The notes beneath the pieces were generated by a model. The model did no database searches. It was not told the origin of the DNA and was given only the letters and a program-made list of their open reading frames with translations. The position numbers and the translations under genes were made by a program. Source: Neodiprion pinetum (lineage: Eukaryota > Arthropoda > Insecta > Hymenoptera > Diprionidae). From it: a stretch of DNA of 64,000 bases. The stretch's first letter is position 1; every line of letters begins with the position of its first letter. Location: contig NC_060237.1 of assembly GCF_021155775.2 (NCBI RefSeq), forward strand, positions 18,436,970-18,500,969. The letters are read 5' to 3'. Shown here piece by piece: positions 25,701 to 39,571 of the stretch.

Positions 25701-28417
25701 TAACTGAAAGCAATGCATTTTTTTAGAAACAAAGAAATAAAATTCTTCTAGCTTGAACCATTGTATTATGTTATAAAAAATTCTCTAAGGATTTTCAGTC
25801 CATAATATTGCAAGTTCCTGTTGATCCATAAGCTTTCACATCACCCTGTTGAAGGATCATATAGTTTTAGGTTTTTAATAAACATTCCCCGTGTTGCCAG
25901 TATTAAAACATTTTTTCCTGGCTTTCGAGCTTACTAATAAACTTTAAGAGGACACTATAGTTATATACTGCATTAATGGCACTTATTTTTACTATTATCA
26001 AAGCCTACGCATCACTTCTACATGAAAGGCCGATTACGAATACCCAAAAAAGTTTTATATCACGTAGCAAGCACGGGGAAGGTCGTACAGAGGTCTCCGT
26101 GGGCTTAAATTAATCGTCATCGAAAATGTAGGTGAGCATATTTCGATTTTTTTCGATTTTGCGCGACTTACCCCTATTTTGGGGGTGAAGTATGTTTTAG
26201 TGTATGTATGTTAAGGAGACTTCTGTACGACCTTCCCCGTTCTTGCTACACACTACGCAAAAAGGGGCGAAAAAAGGGGGGTTTTTGCGGTTACTCTTTA
26301 ATTCTGTGATTGAATTACCACTTATTGTAAAAATACATTTTCTGGCCTTATTTTAGCATGAAATAAAAATATTTTTGCATATTTTTGTTCGGCATTGAAT
26401 GTAGAATTACACTGACTTGACATCTTCAAATCAATGATGCGTAAGGTTCATTGATGGTCAAAAACAAAGAAATTTTACTCTGTTAATAAAAGGGTGGCTT
26501 AGCAAAAAACAATTTTTGCTAAAATAAAAGCCCCTGACTTTTCCTGTCAAAAAATACAGAATTCCCTGACCATTTTCCACAAAACTTAGGTAATGTTGGG
26601 CAGCTTTTAAGACCAAAAGAAGCATGGTTCAAATTTGAAAGGAATTAATAAAAAAAAATACGTTTTTCAAGGTGGACTATCATAATTCCCTGAATTTTCC
26701 CAATAAACTAAATTCCCTGACTATTTCCATTTTTCTCAGTTTTCCTGGTCTGTCACCACCCTGAGTAAAGAATGACAATAGCATCCTCTTAACCTGATAA
26801 AGTGCTATTATTCATTGAGAATTCATTGGTTGTATAAGTATTGCAACAGCTCATTTTGATGGTAAAATTTCGTCAGAATCTCATAACCAATTATTAGAGG
26901 ATGATTTACATTTTTGATCAGGTATATCAGTTGTTGGAGACCAAACAAGTAGTGCTCTATCCGGGCATTGGTCCAAACGTCGTTCTGAAAATAAAAGGCC
27001 TTTATTAGTTCAAACAATAGAAGTATATCTCAATTTGTTTAGTAAAAATACTAATAAAAACTGGGCGCCATCTGCTATAGTTTACTTGATATCTACATTA
27101 TTATGACATTATTTCCACACTCCTCCCAAGTGTCTATTAAAATTCTATATATGTTTCGAGAATGAGAGATATAAGATGACTGAAAACCTGTGGGATGTTG
27201 ATTTTGCTCAACTGAATAGGCGTAAATTGATGTAAGTATGAGGAAATAAGGAGCTACTTACCATTGAGAGGAATAAATTCTGGAACAATAACTTGATAGT
27301 CACGTCCGACGCGTATTTTCTCTGCTGGAACTTGAAAAATTTAATAAAAATTATTCACGCGCTCAACATTTTTCATACTGGAAAAGTAAACTGTAGTGTA
27401 TATTAGTCGGAACACCACTTTTTATCCACTAACAGAAGGGAATTAAAATAATCCAATGTAAGAAAAAAACACAAGTGCATATGACATTGAATAAATATTC
27501 ATGTAATCAAATTAATTACTGCGAGACGCTAGAGTTTACTTTTTATCACTGTGAGGTACGAAGCATACGGTCAAGTTTTGAGTCAAAACAAAATTACTGA
27601 AGTGCCTCTATCCTTGCGGAGGAAGAAAGGTTTGTAGATCTGATAAATATGCAATAAACAATAATTGAGGGTTCGAAAATCTTTAATATGAAAAGAATTT
27701 CGAATACGAAATGCGAAAAAATTTGTTTCATTCAATCCCCCACATGATAGTTTAAACAATAACCAACAGATGGCTGCAATATTATTTTCGAACAAAATCC
27801 GATTTACAGATTTAAGTTTTATACGTAAAATTTAATCAACTGTATTTACGCTTCTTTCTTTCAACAAAACTTTTCTTAGTCCAATATTACTTTGGTGAAT
27901 CGTGAAAATCGATTAAGTAAATGAGATAAGAACGCGACGATCTGATGAATATAGAATAAAGCGTTAAGGGCATCTGATCGTTAATATACATATATATACA
28001 ATTGCATTTTTTTCCTGTCTCGCTAGTACTGCCCAGCATCGGACCAAGATTCATGTGAATTTCTATATGAACTTAATGTATTAAAATAATTGTTTCGATT
28101 AGTAGTATGTACCAGACTATTCACGATTGTATTATTAAAAAGGCAGGGCGCGCTGTTTGAAGATCCGAGAACGAATTTTCGTTATCGATCGATAGTGGAT
28201 AGACGACGGACTCTATAACTATTTACACAAGCTTAAGCTGTTAAACACTTATTTTATAATCATTTGATAATTGTTGTTATAAATAAAAGTAATCAGTTGA
28301 CGCATATTCCGTACCTCCGTCCTCCTCGCTGGACGACTCCGTCTGCCCATTGGGGCTGGGACCTCGAGATCTTCGCCCATTTCGAACATTGTCCGTGTTT
28401 CTTTCAGCCAAAACCAT
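19709..28417 (-). CDS. RCOR: CoREST / REST corepressor (9 coding exons)
   Basis: Exons are 28417-28315, 27330-27262, 26984-26910, 25535-25321, 25043-24861, 21722-21634, 21163-20989, 20205-19891 and 19798-19709 (437 aa, phases close). Domain order: ELM2 (IRVGRDYQVIVPEFIPL, RALLVWSPTTDI, EYIILAKEKYGYNGEQALGM); SANT1 ([20 protein letters not shown] to LVKYYYSWKKTRTRTS); an acidic Ser/Glu stretch; a Cys-rich finger in exon 6 (CSNC-x15-CHSC); the RRTGVARP and KRKPPRG linker; the ISLKRQ-type coiled segment (reads VSLKRQ); and SANT2 (RINARWTNDELLLAVQGVRKYGKDFSAIADVIG, FFVNYRRRYNLD). CoREST bridges LSD1 and HDAC1/2 and places the demethylase on nucleosomes. The zinc finger is not in vertebrate RCOR1-3 as I know them. 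Exon 2 has two in-phase acceptors six bases apart. Introns carry three MITE-like insertions. An in-frame TAA lies just upstream of the ATG. Confidence 0.93.
22380..22652. mobile_element. MITE-like element with TTAA-type end (CoREST intron)
   Basis: A perfect 11-bp terminal inverted repeat AACCTTTTAAC (22380-22390) and its complement (22642-22652) bound 273 bp with no coding capacity. Counting the ends from CCTTTTAAC, the right flank is TTAA and the left TGAA, as expected for a one-base-decayed TTAA target duplication (piggyBac or Kolobok style). Inside lies a near-perfect 22-bp palindrome centred on GATATATC at 22537-22558 and a related GGTTGATATAT hairpin near 22400-22419. Confidence 0.5.
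26064..26249. mobile_element. MITE with 34-bp terminal inverted repeats (CoREST intron)
   Basis: The first 34 bp (starting GTAGCAAG, containing ACGGGGAAGGTCGTACAGA) are repeated in inverted orientation at the right end with two mismatches. The 186-bp unit has no open frame. Its centre has a second hairpin (ACCCC-TATTTTG-GGGGT, about 26169-26188). No clear target-site duplication is seen (flanks TCAC and ACAC), so the superfamily is undetermined. Confidence 0.7.
26492..26762. mobile_element. Repeat rich in TTCCCTGA motifs, short inverted ends
   Basis: The segment begins AGGGTGG and ends CCACCCT (7-bp inverted ends). It contains four spaced copies of CCCTGA with CCTGT/TTTTCC tails (about 26531, 26572, 26684 and 26714). 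This CCCTGACTTTTCC wording with a CACCACCCTG end resembles a dispersed element common in arthropod genomes; that resemblance is from memory. No coding capacity. Confidence 0.45.
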
Positions 28418-29917
28418 ATTCGGTTATTAGATAATTGATGAACACAGTACTTGTTAACTTGCGAGGTGCAATAATCTACAAAAACGCGATGGGATCTCAG
28501 GATGAAAATCGCAGCTTGATGAGCATACGACGATCCCTGGCGATTCGTTGCTTTACGCTCCGTACGACCGTAGGGAAAGTAAAATGGCCGCAGGTATCTC
28601 GATTCCTATTGGCCGGTGGTTAATTAATTACGATAGTAACAATTTTTTACTTTCAATTCCACGAGAATTGAATAAGTTTTATCAACATTGACTGCTGTCA
28701 TTATTTTATTATTTAGAGCCAACCGAACTTCGTTTCATTGATATATTTATTCAGTAATAGCTGAAATACTACGCGTGTTGATTTCAAAACTTCTAGGCAA
28801 TGACATACTTTCGACCAATCAGCTCGTGGTCCATTCGGAAGACACTTGAGACACATGCTTTTTTTTAAATCACTGATACATAACCGTAATTTATATAAAT
28901 TTTATTCTATGACAAGTGAAAATATATGTCCTGAATGTTCTACCTGTTACATGAATGAAAATATTTTAATAGTAGGATTCTCTGATTTGTTCATCGAATA
29001 TACCTGGGTGACGTCACACGCTACGGTCAACCGGTATTCACCTGCAAATCTCTCGCCTTACGGGATTTTGCTCAAAATTTGACGAAAAACGTTAAAATAC
29101 AATACATAGTCAACCGGAATGGTTTCCTCGATTATTTATTATGGTTTGAGAGTCAGAATCGACAATATTCTGGTAAAATTAATATTATAATTTAAAACTA
29201 ACCCTATTTTAGTAGGTTCAATAAATTCGCAACAGATGTCGCTGATGACATTATTGCAGCTGCTGTGAGTTGCTGATGGCTGCTGATGGCTGACGGAGTT
29301 CGCCGTCCCAGTGGGTTTCGTAGCCAATTTTAATGTAAATACTGAATCTATTGACAATTCGACATTATATTCAGCTTATTCTCGATCATTACTGGGTTTA
29401 ACATGTCTCCCATAGTTTTACAGTAGTCGACATTACATAGATCAGGGTATTTTCATCGTCGGCAATAACCAACAAACACGTACTATCGTTTCAGGTATCT
29501 TTTTTCGCAATATGTTTGATTATTGATAATAATTTCTGAAACGATTCAAATATTTGCCTGCATTGATAAATGAGGATAGAAAATTATTGTTGGATTATAA
29601 TACCGCTGATCAATGTAACTTATTCAATCTCGTGTGTTTGCAAAAATTGTTATTAATTACCGAGAGGCCACTGCTCCTACCGATAAACAATATACGATAC
29701 CTACTTGTCCGCATACAATAATTCCAATAACATACGTTGCCGTAATTTTTCAACCCATTGTCAATAATACTCGAAATATTCCTAATTGTTAACAGATGAT
29801 TGCCTGAAATAATCCACAGCCAACCAATTACCCCTGGTACTTGAAGATTTCAGTTTGGAACTTTGGAAAAAATTCTTGACAAAAAAGAACTGATAACATC
29901 AGCAAAAAAATTTGAAA
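28418..29917. other. Divergent intergenic region CoREST/DPH6
   Basis: This 1.5-kb region separates the start codons of two divergent genes and should contain both promoters and 5' UTRs. The part next to CoREST (about 28480-28620) is less AT-rich than its surroundings. An imperfect tandem GCTGATGGCT repeat lies at about 29272-29293. No coding frame is supported. Confidence 0.45.
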
Positions 29918-32900
29918 ATGAGGGTCGTAGCTTTGATCAGCGGTGGAAAAGACTCCTGCTTCAATATGATGCAGTGCATAGCTGCTGGCCATGACATTGT
30001 TGCTTTGGCTAACTTATATCCAATCGAAAAAGGTAGGTATTAGTTTTACCTAGTTACAGGCATAAATAGAAACCTTCTGATGGGAGGATAAAAATTTTTA
30101 TAGAGATTTACAGTCTTCTCAGGCAAGGTGAGGTAATTTTTTCAAATCCAAACAATCTACGAACATGTAATGCTTTCTGATAAATAAATAGTGCCTGACC
30201 TGATCTCAGACGTGATGTCAATTTTGTTACGTTATTTATATACTATTGATCAATTGTACCTGCAAGCCAACTTTGTTATAAAGGGCCATTAGTACTTCAA
30301 AATAATACACGAGTGTTGAATTATATCATTTTCTAGTTATTTTGCATACCCAATGGTGATAAAACGCATGTTCCTCATCCGTCGATTTAATCAATTATAC
30401 ACATATTGTTTCACAGAATTTTTTTTTTTGTGTATTTTCAAGTTTTTTGGACTGATGGAGATTGACATCAGTAATATTAATGTAACAAAAAATTGTAAAA
30501 AATAGTAATTTTTTTGACATGATTGAAGGATTTGCAAAATATGACTAAGTTTTTCTTCATTATCATACTCTACATTTTGAACTATCCTAAAGTTGCCAAA
30601 TAATGATAATGAAGATGTGATTTTCGCTCAAAATGCATAATTATGTTAACGTTAGAAACTTCAACCTCATTTTCCTTTGCCATTTGTGTGACGTCAGATT
30701 GTTGATTTCAATTCGTAAACTCAGATATTACAAAGTTTACAAAATTTGTTATAAATAGCATTACTTTTTCAAGATGTGTTCTCTTTTACATAATGTTCCA
30801 TACATTTGTTACTTTCTGTATTTATAATTACGTGCTATTGGTTATCAGTGGTTTGAAATTGATTGTTATATATAATTCAGTACAACAATTGACATATTGT
30901 AATAAAAAACTGTTACTCAAAATTATTAAATGTCAATTGTCCGATATTTTGATCAATTATTATCACGACTAATCGACAAAAAATAGTTGTTGGTATAACA
31001 TCAGCTTCTGCAAATGGACCTTGATAATTCAAAGTACTGTGAGACATTGAAATTTTGTTTTTACGTTTTAATAATTTCTCACTTTCATACTTGTTCTCTT
31101 TTTTTTTTTATTATTATTCGACAAAGTGTCAATATATTGCTAGTGATTTGTTACAGGGAAACGTAGCAATGAAATATCAATTGTACTTATATCATAAAAT
31201 AAAGTTCATGTGTAATAAAATAATAGGATATACAAGCAATAATCCATATGAATTTCAAATATTATATATCACTAGTCACAAGCAGTTTCAAGGTGTTTTG
31301 AAATAAGATTTTAACTCTCGAAGTACACTTTTTCGTTTCGGTTTAGTCTATTCCTAGTCTATGCTCTACGACAATATCAGCAATTAACTTTATGTATAAT
31401 AATGTACAACATTAATAATCACATCTGCAGTATCCTCTTTTCATCTTTTATTTGATGTATTTATACACAATATCCAATGCACTGAGTTTCCATATGCTCT
31501 TCGTTAAACTAAAGCCTTGAATAATTTTTCGAGAAACATTTTTTCAACCACTGAACTAACTTCTTCTTTTCTTAACCTCAATAGATGAATTAGATTCTTT
31601 CATGTTCCAAACCGTTGGACACCAAGGAGTAGAGTACTTAGGTGAAGCTATCGGCTTACCACTGTACCGTGAACCAACATTTGGAAAGTCCAAAATGTTG
31701 GAAAAGAATTATTCACCTACGGATGACGATGAGGTTGAAGACCTGTACAGATTGCTGGTCAAAGTGAAGGTATTTAAACGTTTTTGCCAAATATAGCTAA
31801 TATGAGAGTGTATAAGAGGTTTCAAATGAAACAAATGTTTTTAGGAGCGGGAAAATATAGAAGCAGTTGCCTCTGGTGCAATTCTGAGTGACTATCAACG
31901 CATTCGCGTCGAAAATGTGTAACTATCTAATGGATACTTTTAATAGTGTAGGAAAAAATCTTAACTAACCGCAGTAATCTCAAAATGTATGATATGATAA
32001 AGAATTTCTGTCGATCACTCTGTAAATACTTAGCAAGTAAACAAGACTCTAGAAAAAAAGGCCTGTCATTGATTCGGACATGAAATGCGAATATTCATAG
32101 CCTATTTGTTCACTCAAGCTAGTGGTACAAGTCGGCTTAAAATAATCAATTCACCACTATTCATTATCAAGATGTTAGTTTGTTCTGATCGACGCTAGCA
32201 ATACATTTGAAGAAACACTCAATCACTTTTAAAGGCCAAGTAAAGAATAATAAAATCTTGTACATGAGACAGAAATTGTTACAAGCAGCCGAGATTCTGT
32301 CTAGTAACAAGTTATGTCCATTCCTCAATGTCTACTGACTATATTCCTGCAAAAAGAGATAGGAGCGAAAGGTATCAGGGTGTTAATGGAAAACAAAAAT
32401 GTATACCCTGTTGTAGGTGCAGCCGCTTAGGCCTTGTTTCGTTATGCTATTTGTGGCGAAGAGGTCAGGAAGATTTACTGAAGGAGATGATCGAGTGTTC
32501 CGTGAATGCAGTTTTCATAAAAGTGGCTGCGTTAGGCCTTGAACCCCGGCACTTGGGAAAGTCTATTGCAGAAATGGAATCGCATCTTGCAAAAATAGTA
32601 CGTAATTAACATAATCCATATTTAATCTCTTTCATTTGCAAAAATTCTAATCGGCGACTAACCTATACGTACATCTTTGACTCACTTAATAATGCCTGAG
32701 TTTCAACAGAAATCGAATTGCCTTTACTAAACTCTTCTTTTTTTGAATAAAAATGAGTCATTTGTGTAAAAATATAACATATCCAATAAACACAAAGAAT
32801 AATAAGTAGAATAAATAACGAGAAAACTAATCTTATGTTAAAAAAGGATAACGTTCAGAATACCATGTTTTAAGAATATGCGTTTAATTGAAATCAGAAC

Positions 32901-35900
32901 ATAATAATATGATATCTATTATATTATAACAATTGAATGAAATTGGCATCTTTGAAATAATGCTCACATGAAAATGTGAAAATGAAATGTATCGTGGAAA
33001 ATCAAAGATTGTCTATACTGCACAAACAGTTGTGGTTATACCGAAGTGGCATTTATTCATTTCCATCAATTACATTCGAATTCTTTTTTTCATAATCGCA
33101 CAACCAAACAGACTGTAACTAATTGTGAAATTCGTGTGAGCTATTTTGAAAGCAGTACCTTCAGCTTTGCCTAGGAAACAAAAGTTATCATTAGGCATAT
33201 AGTTTGACAACACACACTTGTATGTATTTTTGGAATGAGAGATGAGAATGGACATGCATAGTTGGGTTGTGTAATTTCTTATGTAACCCTGTCAAGGCCA
33301 ATATCATATATTTATTTGAACATTTAATTTACGAAACTTTATACATTTTATTATACTCCTAAATAACAATATTTATGTTTGTAATAATACACTAGTTGTC
33401 TACCAATTTATCAAAACTCATCTGTGGCTGAAATGCAAAGTCATTTAACCTTTCACTTTGATATCTGATACCCTGTAAGTGTACGTCTTGAAGTAAACAA
33501 ATATTGTTGTAAAAATATCACAAGCGTTCTTTTTATTTGCAGAAAGAAAAATATGGGGTCAACATATGTGGAGAGGGTGGAGAGTACGAGACTTTTACCC
33601 TAGACTGTCCATTGTTTATCAAAAGCATTATAATGTAAGTTAAAGTTGAACTTGTATTACAGAGAGTAATCAGTAGCAAAACATATTTATATATTTTCAG
33701 AGACGAGTATGAAAGCATTGTTCACTCTAACGATGACATAGCCCCTGTCGGATACCTGAATTTTAAAAAGATCCATTTACAAAATAAGAATGTAAGTGGA
33801 AATAAGCAATTTTTCCGTCCAGAATTATTCTAAAACATGATTTATAGTACAGCCATTCCTGTGCTTTATTTATTGTGTCTGTATTTTGGAAAGGATGGGA
33901 ATAGTCTTGTACTGTACATTCAGAATCTTACAGTATTTCTAATGTTGATACTGGAATTTCCACTACCAGTAATTAATCATAGACCATCTGACTTAGGAAT
34001 ACTACACTGTTCATGCTAAATATTATTACATATTGAGTATTCTTAATCTGATTTGAAGTGGCTATCAAGAGATTGTACACCAGGGTAGATTAAGGCTCAT
34101 TTCATTTAGCTTTTTTTTTTCTCAATTGATATTAAACAATGTTTGCTGGAAGGGTATATTAGTCTATCATTAGGAGGTTTTATTGAGAAAACTATCCCAA
34201 CCCTTTTAATCGTGATTACATACGTTATTATCAGTGAATTTGAAGATATTTAACTTGAACAATTTTTTATAAACAGAAATTGAAAAATCACATTCCATGT
34301 TTCTTCACGTATTAATGAATAAATGAATAACTGGATCAATGATGATATTTAATATTATCACTAAGAAAAAGTTGTGCACTGTATTTGATATGCATGTAAA
34401 TAACAATTAAACCTTTCATAGCATCAGAATTCGCATATTATCATAACAATTAATTAACGTAATGATAATATTGCAGAATGGTATAGAGGCATTATCATTG
34501 CAAGAAAGGTTACAGTTGGTATCCGTAAAGGGCCCATCTGACTATATTGATGAAATAGTCAGACCAGAGTTACAAGATGGCTGTAATTTATCGGATGACG
34601 AAAACGAAGAATCTGAAAGTGATAACAAATCCTTAAAGACATCAAACTCTGGTATATTGGTTTTATAATACATATCGTAAACGATATTTGAAGTTTACCA
34701 CAAAATACAACTACAAAAATTTCGAAACACACATCAGTATCTAAATGAAAAATTACTGTCTTTACTGTGTACTTTATACGAAATTTTGAACAATTTAATC
34801 ATCCATGAAATAAATTTGGCGTCAATTTTTTTCTAATTGCTTTTTTCTCTTGTAATGCTTTATTGCGTATCAAATTTGTTTATGAAATTACCCCCGAAAG
34901 TAATAGAAACAAAGTCTATTGTCATTCAATACATCATGTATTCTAATATTGAAAATTGAAATTGCTGTTTCTCAGGTCAATTCAATCCACCAAGTCCGAT
35001 GGAAATTATGTATGATGATGAAGATTATCCAGATGTACCTGTTTCAAATAGAAATCAAACTGGCTGGTTCTGGTTTGGAGGAATTGTTGGAAAAAATTCT
35101 GATCCAAAACTTGCCACAGAGGAAGCCTTGGACAAATTAAGCAGTAGGTAAAATTTAATACTTCTTACTATTCAATTTAACTCAATGCCATATATGTGAT
35201 GGGGAAAAATATCCTATTATCTAATCAGTAGATAATATAATTTGTAGAATACTGATTTAATTTTTTTCTATTGTTGAACATCTAGTTGTGTACTTAAAAT
35301 GTTTGTAAAAGTTCAACTTGTGCTGTGGCCGATATTTTCTTTGTCAATTGGCAAGATTCAATCAATTCTGAGAGAATGATCTAAAAATCATGATATCAAT
35401 CTTTTTTCAGATCTAGTCGAAACAGAAAAGCTTAAGATTTCAGATATTGTTGCAGTAACATTGTATTTAAAAGATATGTCGAACTATTTATTAATAAACG
35501 AAGTCTACATCTCGAGGTTGAGTAATGTTAATCCACCGGTACGTGTGTGCATTGAGTGCCCGTTAAACGTACCTATCGTCTTAGATGCTTTAGCATATAA
35601 AGAAATTCCACAAATAGGAGACAACAAAGTTCACAAAAGGCACACGATGCATGTACAGAGTATAAGTAATTGGGCGCCTGCTAATATTGGACCATACTCC
35701 CAAGCTATTCGTGTAAGTAATGATTTATTTTTATGTTTTCAACTCATACGTAGTAGAATAGCAAATAAACTGATCGCTTATGAATGATTAAACATTTTTA
35801 GGTTGGAGATATTATTTCTGTTGCTGGACAAATACCACTAGTTCCTGGGAGCATGACGATGTTGGATTTAAATATCAAAAGACAATGTCGGTTAACATTG

Positions 35901-37141
35901 AGGCATATCAATCGAATTGTTAAAGCAATGGATGCTAATACACAGCTCAGAGATATTGTACAGGTAAGTGGAATTGAACGGTTTCTCAGACATAAACAGA
36001 GAGAACTCTCAATACATATTTGTAAACTTTATTTTTTTTTTTTACAAATTAACTGTAATCTGCAGCCATCTAAATTAGTTAATCGTGTAACTTTCATTCA
36101 ATAATTTATCATTGGTGATATGCCCATGATATTAAATTCTTGAATTCATCTTCTCTTACAGGGTATTTGTTTTTCAACACATCCTAGTTATATTCCTGAT
36201 GCACGCAGAGAATGGGAAAAACGAACTAATAATGCAATTGTAGATTACGTTGTTGTACCAAACTTGCCTCGAGGTGCGAAAGTCGAATGGTGTGTTTGGG
36301 CACATCGGGACAATAACCGATTCGAATGTGAGTAAAATTATAGATGAAACTTGAGAGAACAATGTTAATTTACTACTTTCATAAAAGCTGACCTCTACTT
36401 TCAATACATGTAAATCACCCTCATTACTTTATATAAGTGTTACAACATATTTTTGTTTCCCAACTACTTTATCCGAATTAGATACTACTGACATTTGCGT
36501 TTTCACTTTCATTATAGACGAAGAAACTGGAAAATGTGTTGGTGATTTTAAAGTTGCCATAAGGCGACGATGGAATTATGAGAATAACGTATCTGCTATT
36601 GTATGTTACCTGTCGACTGGTGAGTAAATAATATTCCCTAATTAGATGTTGAAGGCTTTATTTGCATGGAATCAAAATATGTTAAGTACTAGTTTTGGGT
36701 AAATGATGGAACCTTAATCCAATTTGTTGAGTGAATCAACTAGTTGATGATATTATGTTCTTTAGTTAAAAGATGCCTTAATTGATATTATTCGCATCAA
36801 CAATTGATAGTTCAGTATTTGATTACTAACTTGCAGGATCTTCAAATTCAATGGGAAACCTGACAGTAGACACAAATCTAAGTTTTGCGGAACTTAACGC
36901 AGCCGAACTTACAGAAGCTTTCGAATATCTTCTATGTAAGTTGACGAAAGGTTCACAAACTGTAAATCCTACCTGTAATTTAAGAATTTTTTATAAAGTG
37001 GGTAGCTCACCAGGACCAAATTTTATTCAAAGCGTTCTATCAAATTTTGAAAACCGAAATATAGTTACCACCATAATCCCAACGACTCATCTTCATAATT
37101 ACAGCACTTTTTTATCAATTTGTGGTATCAGGCACGAATAA
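29918..37141 (+). CDS. DPH6: Diphthine-ammonia ligase, long form with RidA-like domains (13 exons)
   Basis: Exons are 29918-30032, 31585-31769, 31845-31918, 32417-32597, 33543-33634, 33701-33791, 34477-34651, 34976-35143, 35411-35712, 35802-35963, 36162-36327, 36518-36619 and 36837-37141. They give 2118 nt, 705 aa, with all phases closing. The N-terminus is MRVVALISGGKDSCFNM with the PP-loop SGGKDS at residues 8-13. AILSDYQRIRVENVCSRLGL and CGEGGEYETFTLDCPLF follow, the ATP pyrophosphatase domain that amidates diphthine on EF2. From about residue 350 on are two YjgF/RidA-type segments (SDIVAVTLYLKDM, NWAPANIGPYSQAI, ISVAGQIPLVPG). Yeast Dph6 has this fused tail; the human protein (267 aa) lacks it. 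Exon 3 ends at GT|GTAACT and exon 8 at GCA|GTAGGT; other choices break the frame. Confidence 0.92.
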
Positions 37142-39571
37142 TAGTTTTGTTGCTTAATAACTTGGTCAATTATTTATATAAATTTTGAAACGCTTGATAA
37201 TCTACCGATTATTACAGAGAGCCAATGCCCAAACGGATGTATTTTTCATTTTTTTCTTTTTTTTTCTATTTGGTTTACAAGTGGAAACTTCTGTATAGAT
37301 ATAGTTTTTCATTTTTTATAATGCTCGAGTACAAATTTTCTGAAATTAGTTAGTTACTTGTAACTGTATAATATTTTACTGTAGACTCACCCCAGTTCTA
37401 ATGAAAATCAAAATTCACCTAATATTACATAGAATTTACTCTAACTATTAGCAATTTTCCTTGTGCAAAACTTTTTTTCACAGTTTATTGTTTTTTTCTG
37501 AACTCAATCAAATTTCAGATTGAAAGATTTTATCTCAAGAATTATTTTCTGAATATTCTTTCAAAGTCAACTTGGCATATATAAGTAGGATGTCAGTTCT
37601 TGTTTAGTTGTATTGAGCCCTAAAGTCCTTGACTTATATTGAAAATATTGCGGTATTCATACACGTAACAGCAGCATTTTCTAGATTATAATTTTCATGA
37701 ATGCATTTTTGCTCAAACTCTAGAGACTTGAAATAAACAATTTATAAATCAATTATTGTCAGGAGTATTGGCTATCTACTTAATTTAACGTTTTTACTGT
37801 ATAATTGATATTACCTTGAAACACTTTGAGTTCACTCACTAGCCAGTAAATTGGTAATGAGTATAGTTTGCTAATAAATTATTCATAGCGATGTAAAAAC
37901 TCTTTCCACGCAGAGGGGGCTAAACTATTGGTTATTATGAATTATTGTATGATACCCTACCTAATCTCATGAATTTTACTTAAATTTAGAATTAAAGGAA
38001 AAGAATGCGTTTGGATATTGCTGTTACCCTATAATATATTCGTTAATATTCAGTGAATAGTGTTTAATTTCATTAATATGATATACATATTACAATTATA
38101 AGATACGTTTAAAGTAATGTCACAATTAAACTGTCACATTGGATGAAAATAAAAATGCATCTTACTTCTAAGTAAAATGCGATCTCTGTTATGTGTTTCC
38201 ACATTATTCCAAAATACTTTAGAAATGCAATATTTCTGTATGATTACAAAAAAAATAATGTCAGGATACAGTTTTTGTCATTTCAAGAATTCAAAAACCC
38301 TTCACAGTCATTAACTGAAATGACAAAACACAGTGAAAATAAGGCTTATTTGATCATATATATTGATAAATATTAATTAACCTGTTTTCCATACAACAAA
38401 TAACACTATTCTTATTAAGATTAATCCTAGATTACATTAGCGATGGATAGACTGATTATTTCACGATGGGCTCCTGGTGCTCAAGAGTATGCCGCATCAG
38501 AGTCACTTTTTAAACACATGAATTTTTAATTTTTTCAAGAAGCCCTACGACAAAAAATGCGGATTTATTATAGGGTTTCAGACAATTGTTTTTCTGGTGT
38601 ATTTTGAAGATGTCATATACTTCGATACTTGCAAGAAATTGATCTCAATTTAATTTAATAATAAGTTTTTTTTCCCTCTGTGTGGTGTTTGCTGATTGCT
38701 GATCACAATCTATAAACTTTTAAATTATCTAAAACTCGCCTAAGTTTGGTCAAAATCTTATTATTTTTTCAAAACACATCATCTGTGCGGATTATTACAC
38801 GCGTGTTCTTTACCACATTTTTTAATTACGTGTCACTGTTTACTTATTGTTTCGAATGAAAGAAAGTAAGGTGTGTAAAATTTAATACAGAGAACGGGAC
38901 AATTTACTCCGACAGTTGATACGTTGAAGTAATGAACATCTATTATTCTAAATCATTGGAGCGTATTATATATTTTGCTTTGTATGTTATTACGACTAAT
39001 TAACTCATTACTGAAGAAATAATATTAGAAACGTTGATTGCAATGTTATTAAAATACTATCCAAGGATAGTGTATGTGTGATAACAGAGTAAAGCCATGT
39101 ATTATTATTGTAACTATAACAGATTTGAAATTGAAACTTATCCTTAGATGTAAAAAATCGAAATCCACTAATGTATAAAGTCTGTTCCATCTTGTAACGG
39201 GGATACCCAAATTATTTATACGGAAATTCAACAAGAAGAGACATGGATCGCAAAACCATGAATGATGAGATTGTTTTATTACCTTTGTGCGCAAAAACTA
39301 AGAATAATAATTATTATTATTATTATGAATTGCGTATTTTAGTATTCAACAGAGGCCTGAATATTAAACTAAGGCCTATAAGGCCACGAAACTAGGGTCA
39401 CTAAATGAAAGAAAAATTGGTTTTGCATATTATTTTCAGTTGCATGTAGATGCACTATTTCAAAATATGAATTTTCATACAGTTTTACAAGATTGGAAAA
39501 TTTCTTGTCGACAATTACAACTTTCGTTTGCCAGTTTTCATTTATGCTGAAGTCAATTCATTTCTAAGGGG
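37142..39571. other. 3' flank of DPH6, AT-rich
   Basis: The 2.4-kb stretch after the DPH6 stop holds no frame I can support. It includes an ATT microsatellite at 39308-39329. Confidence 0.45.
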
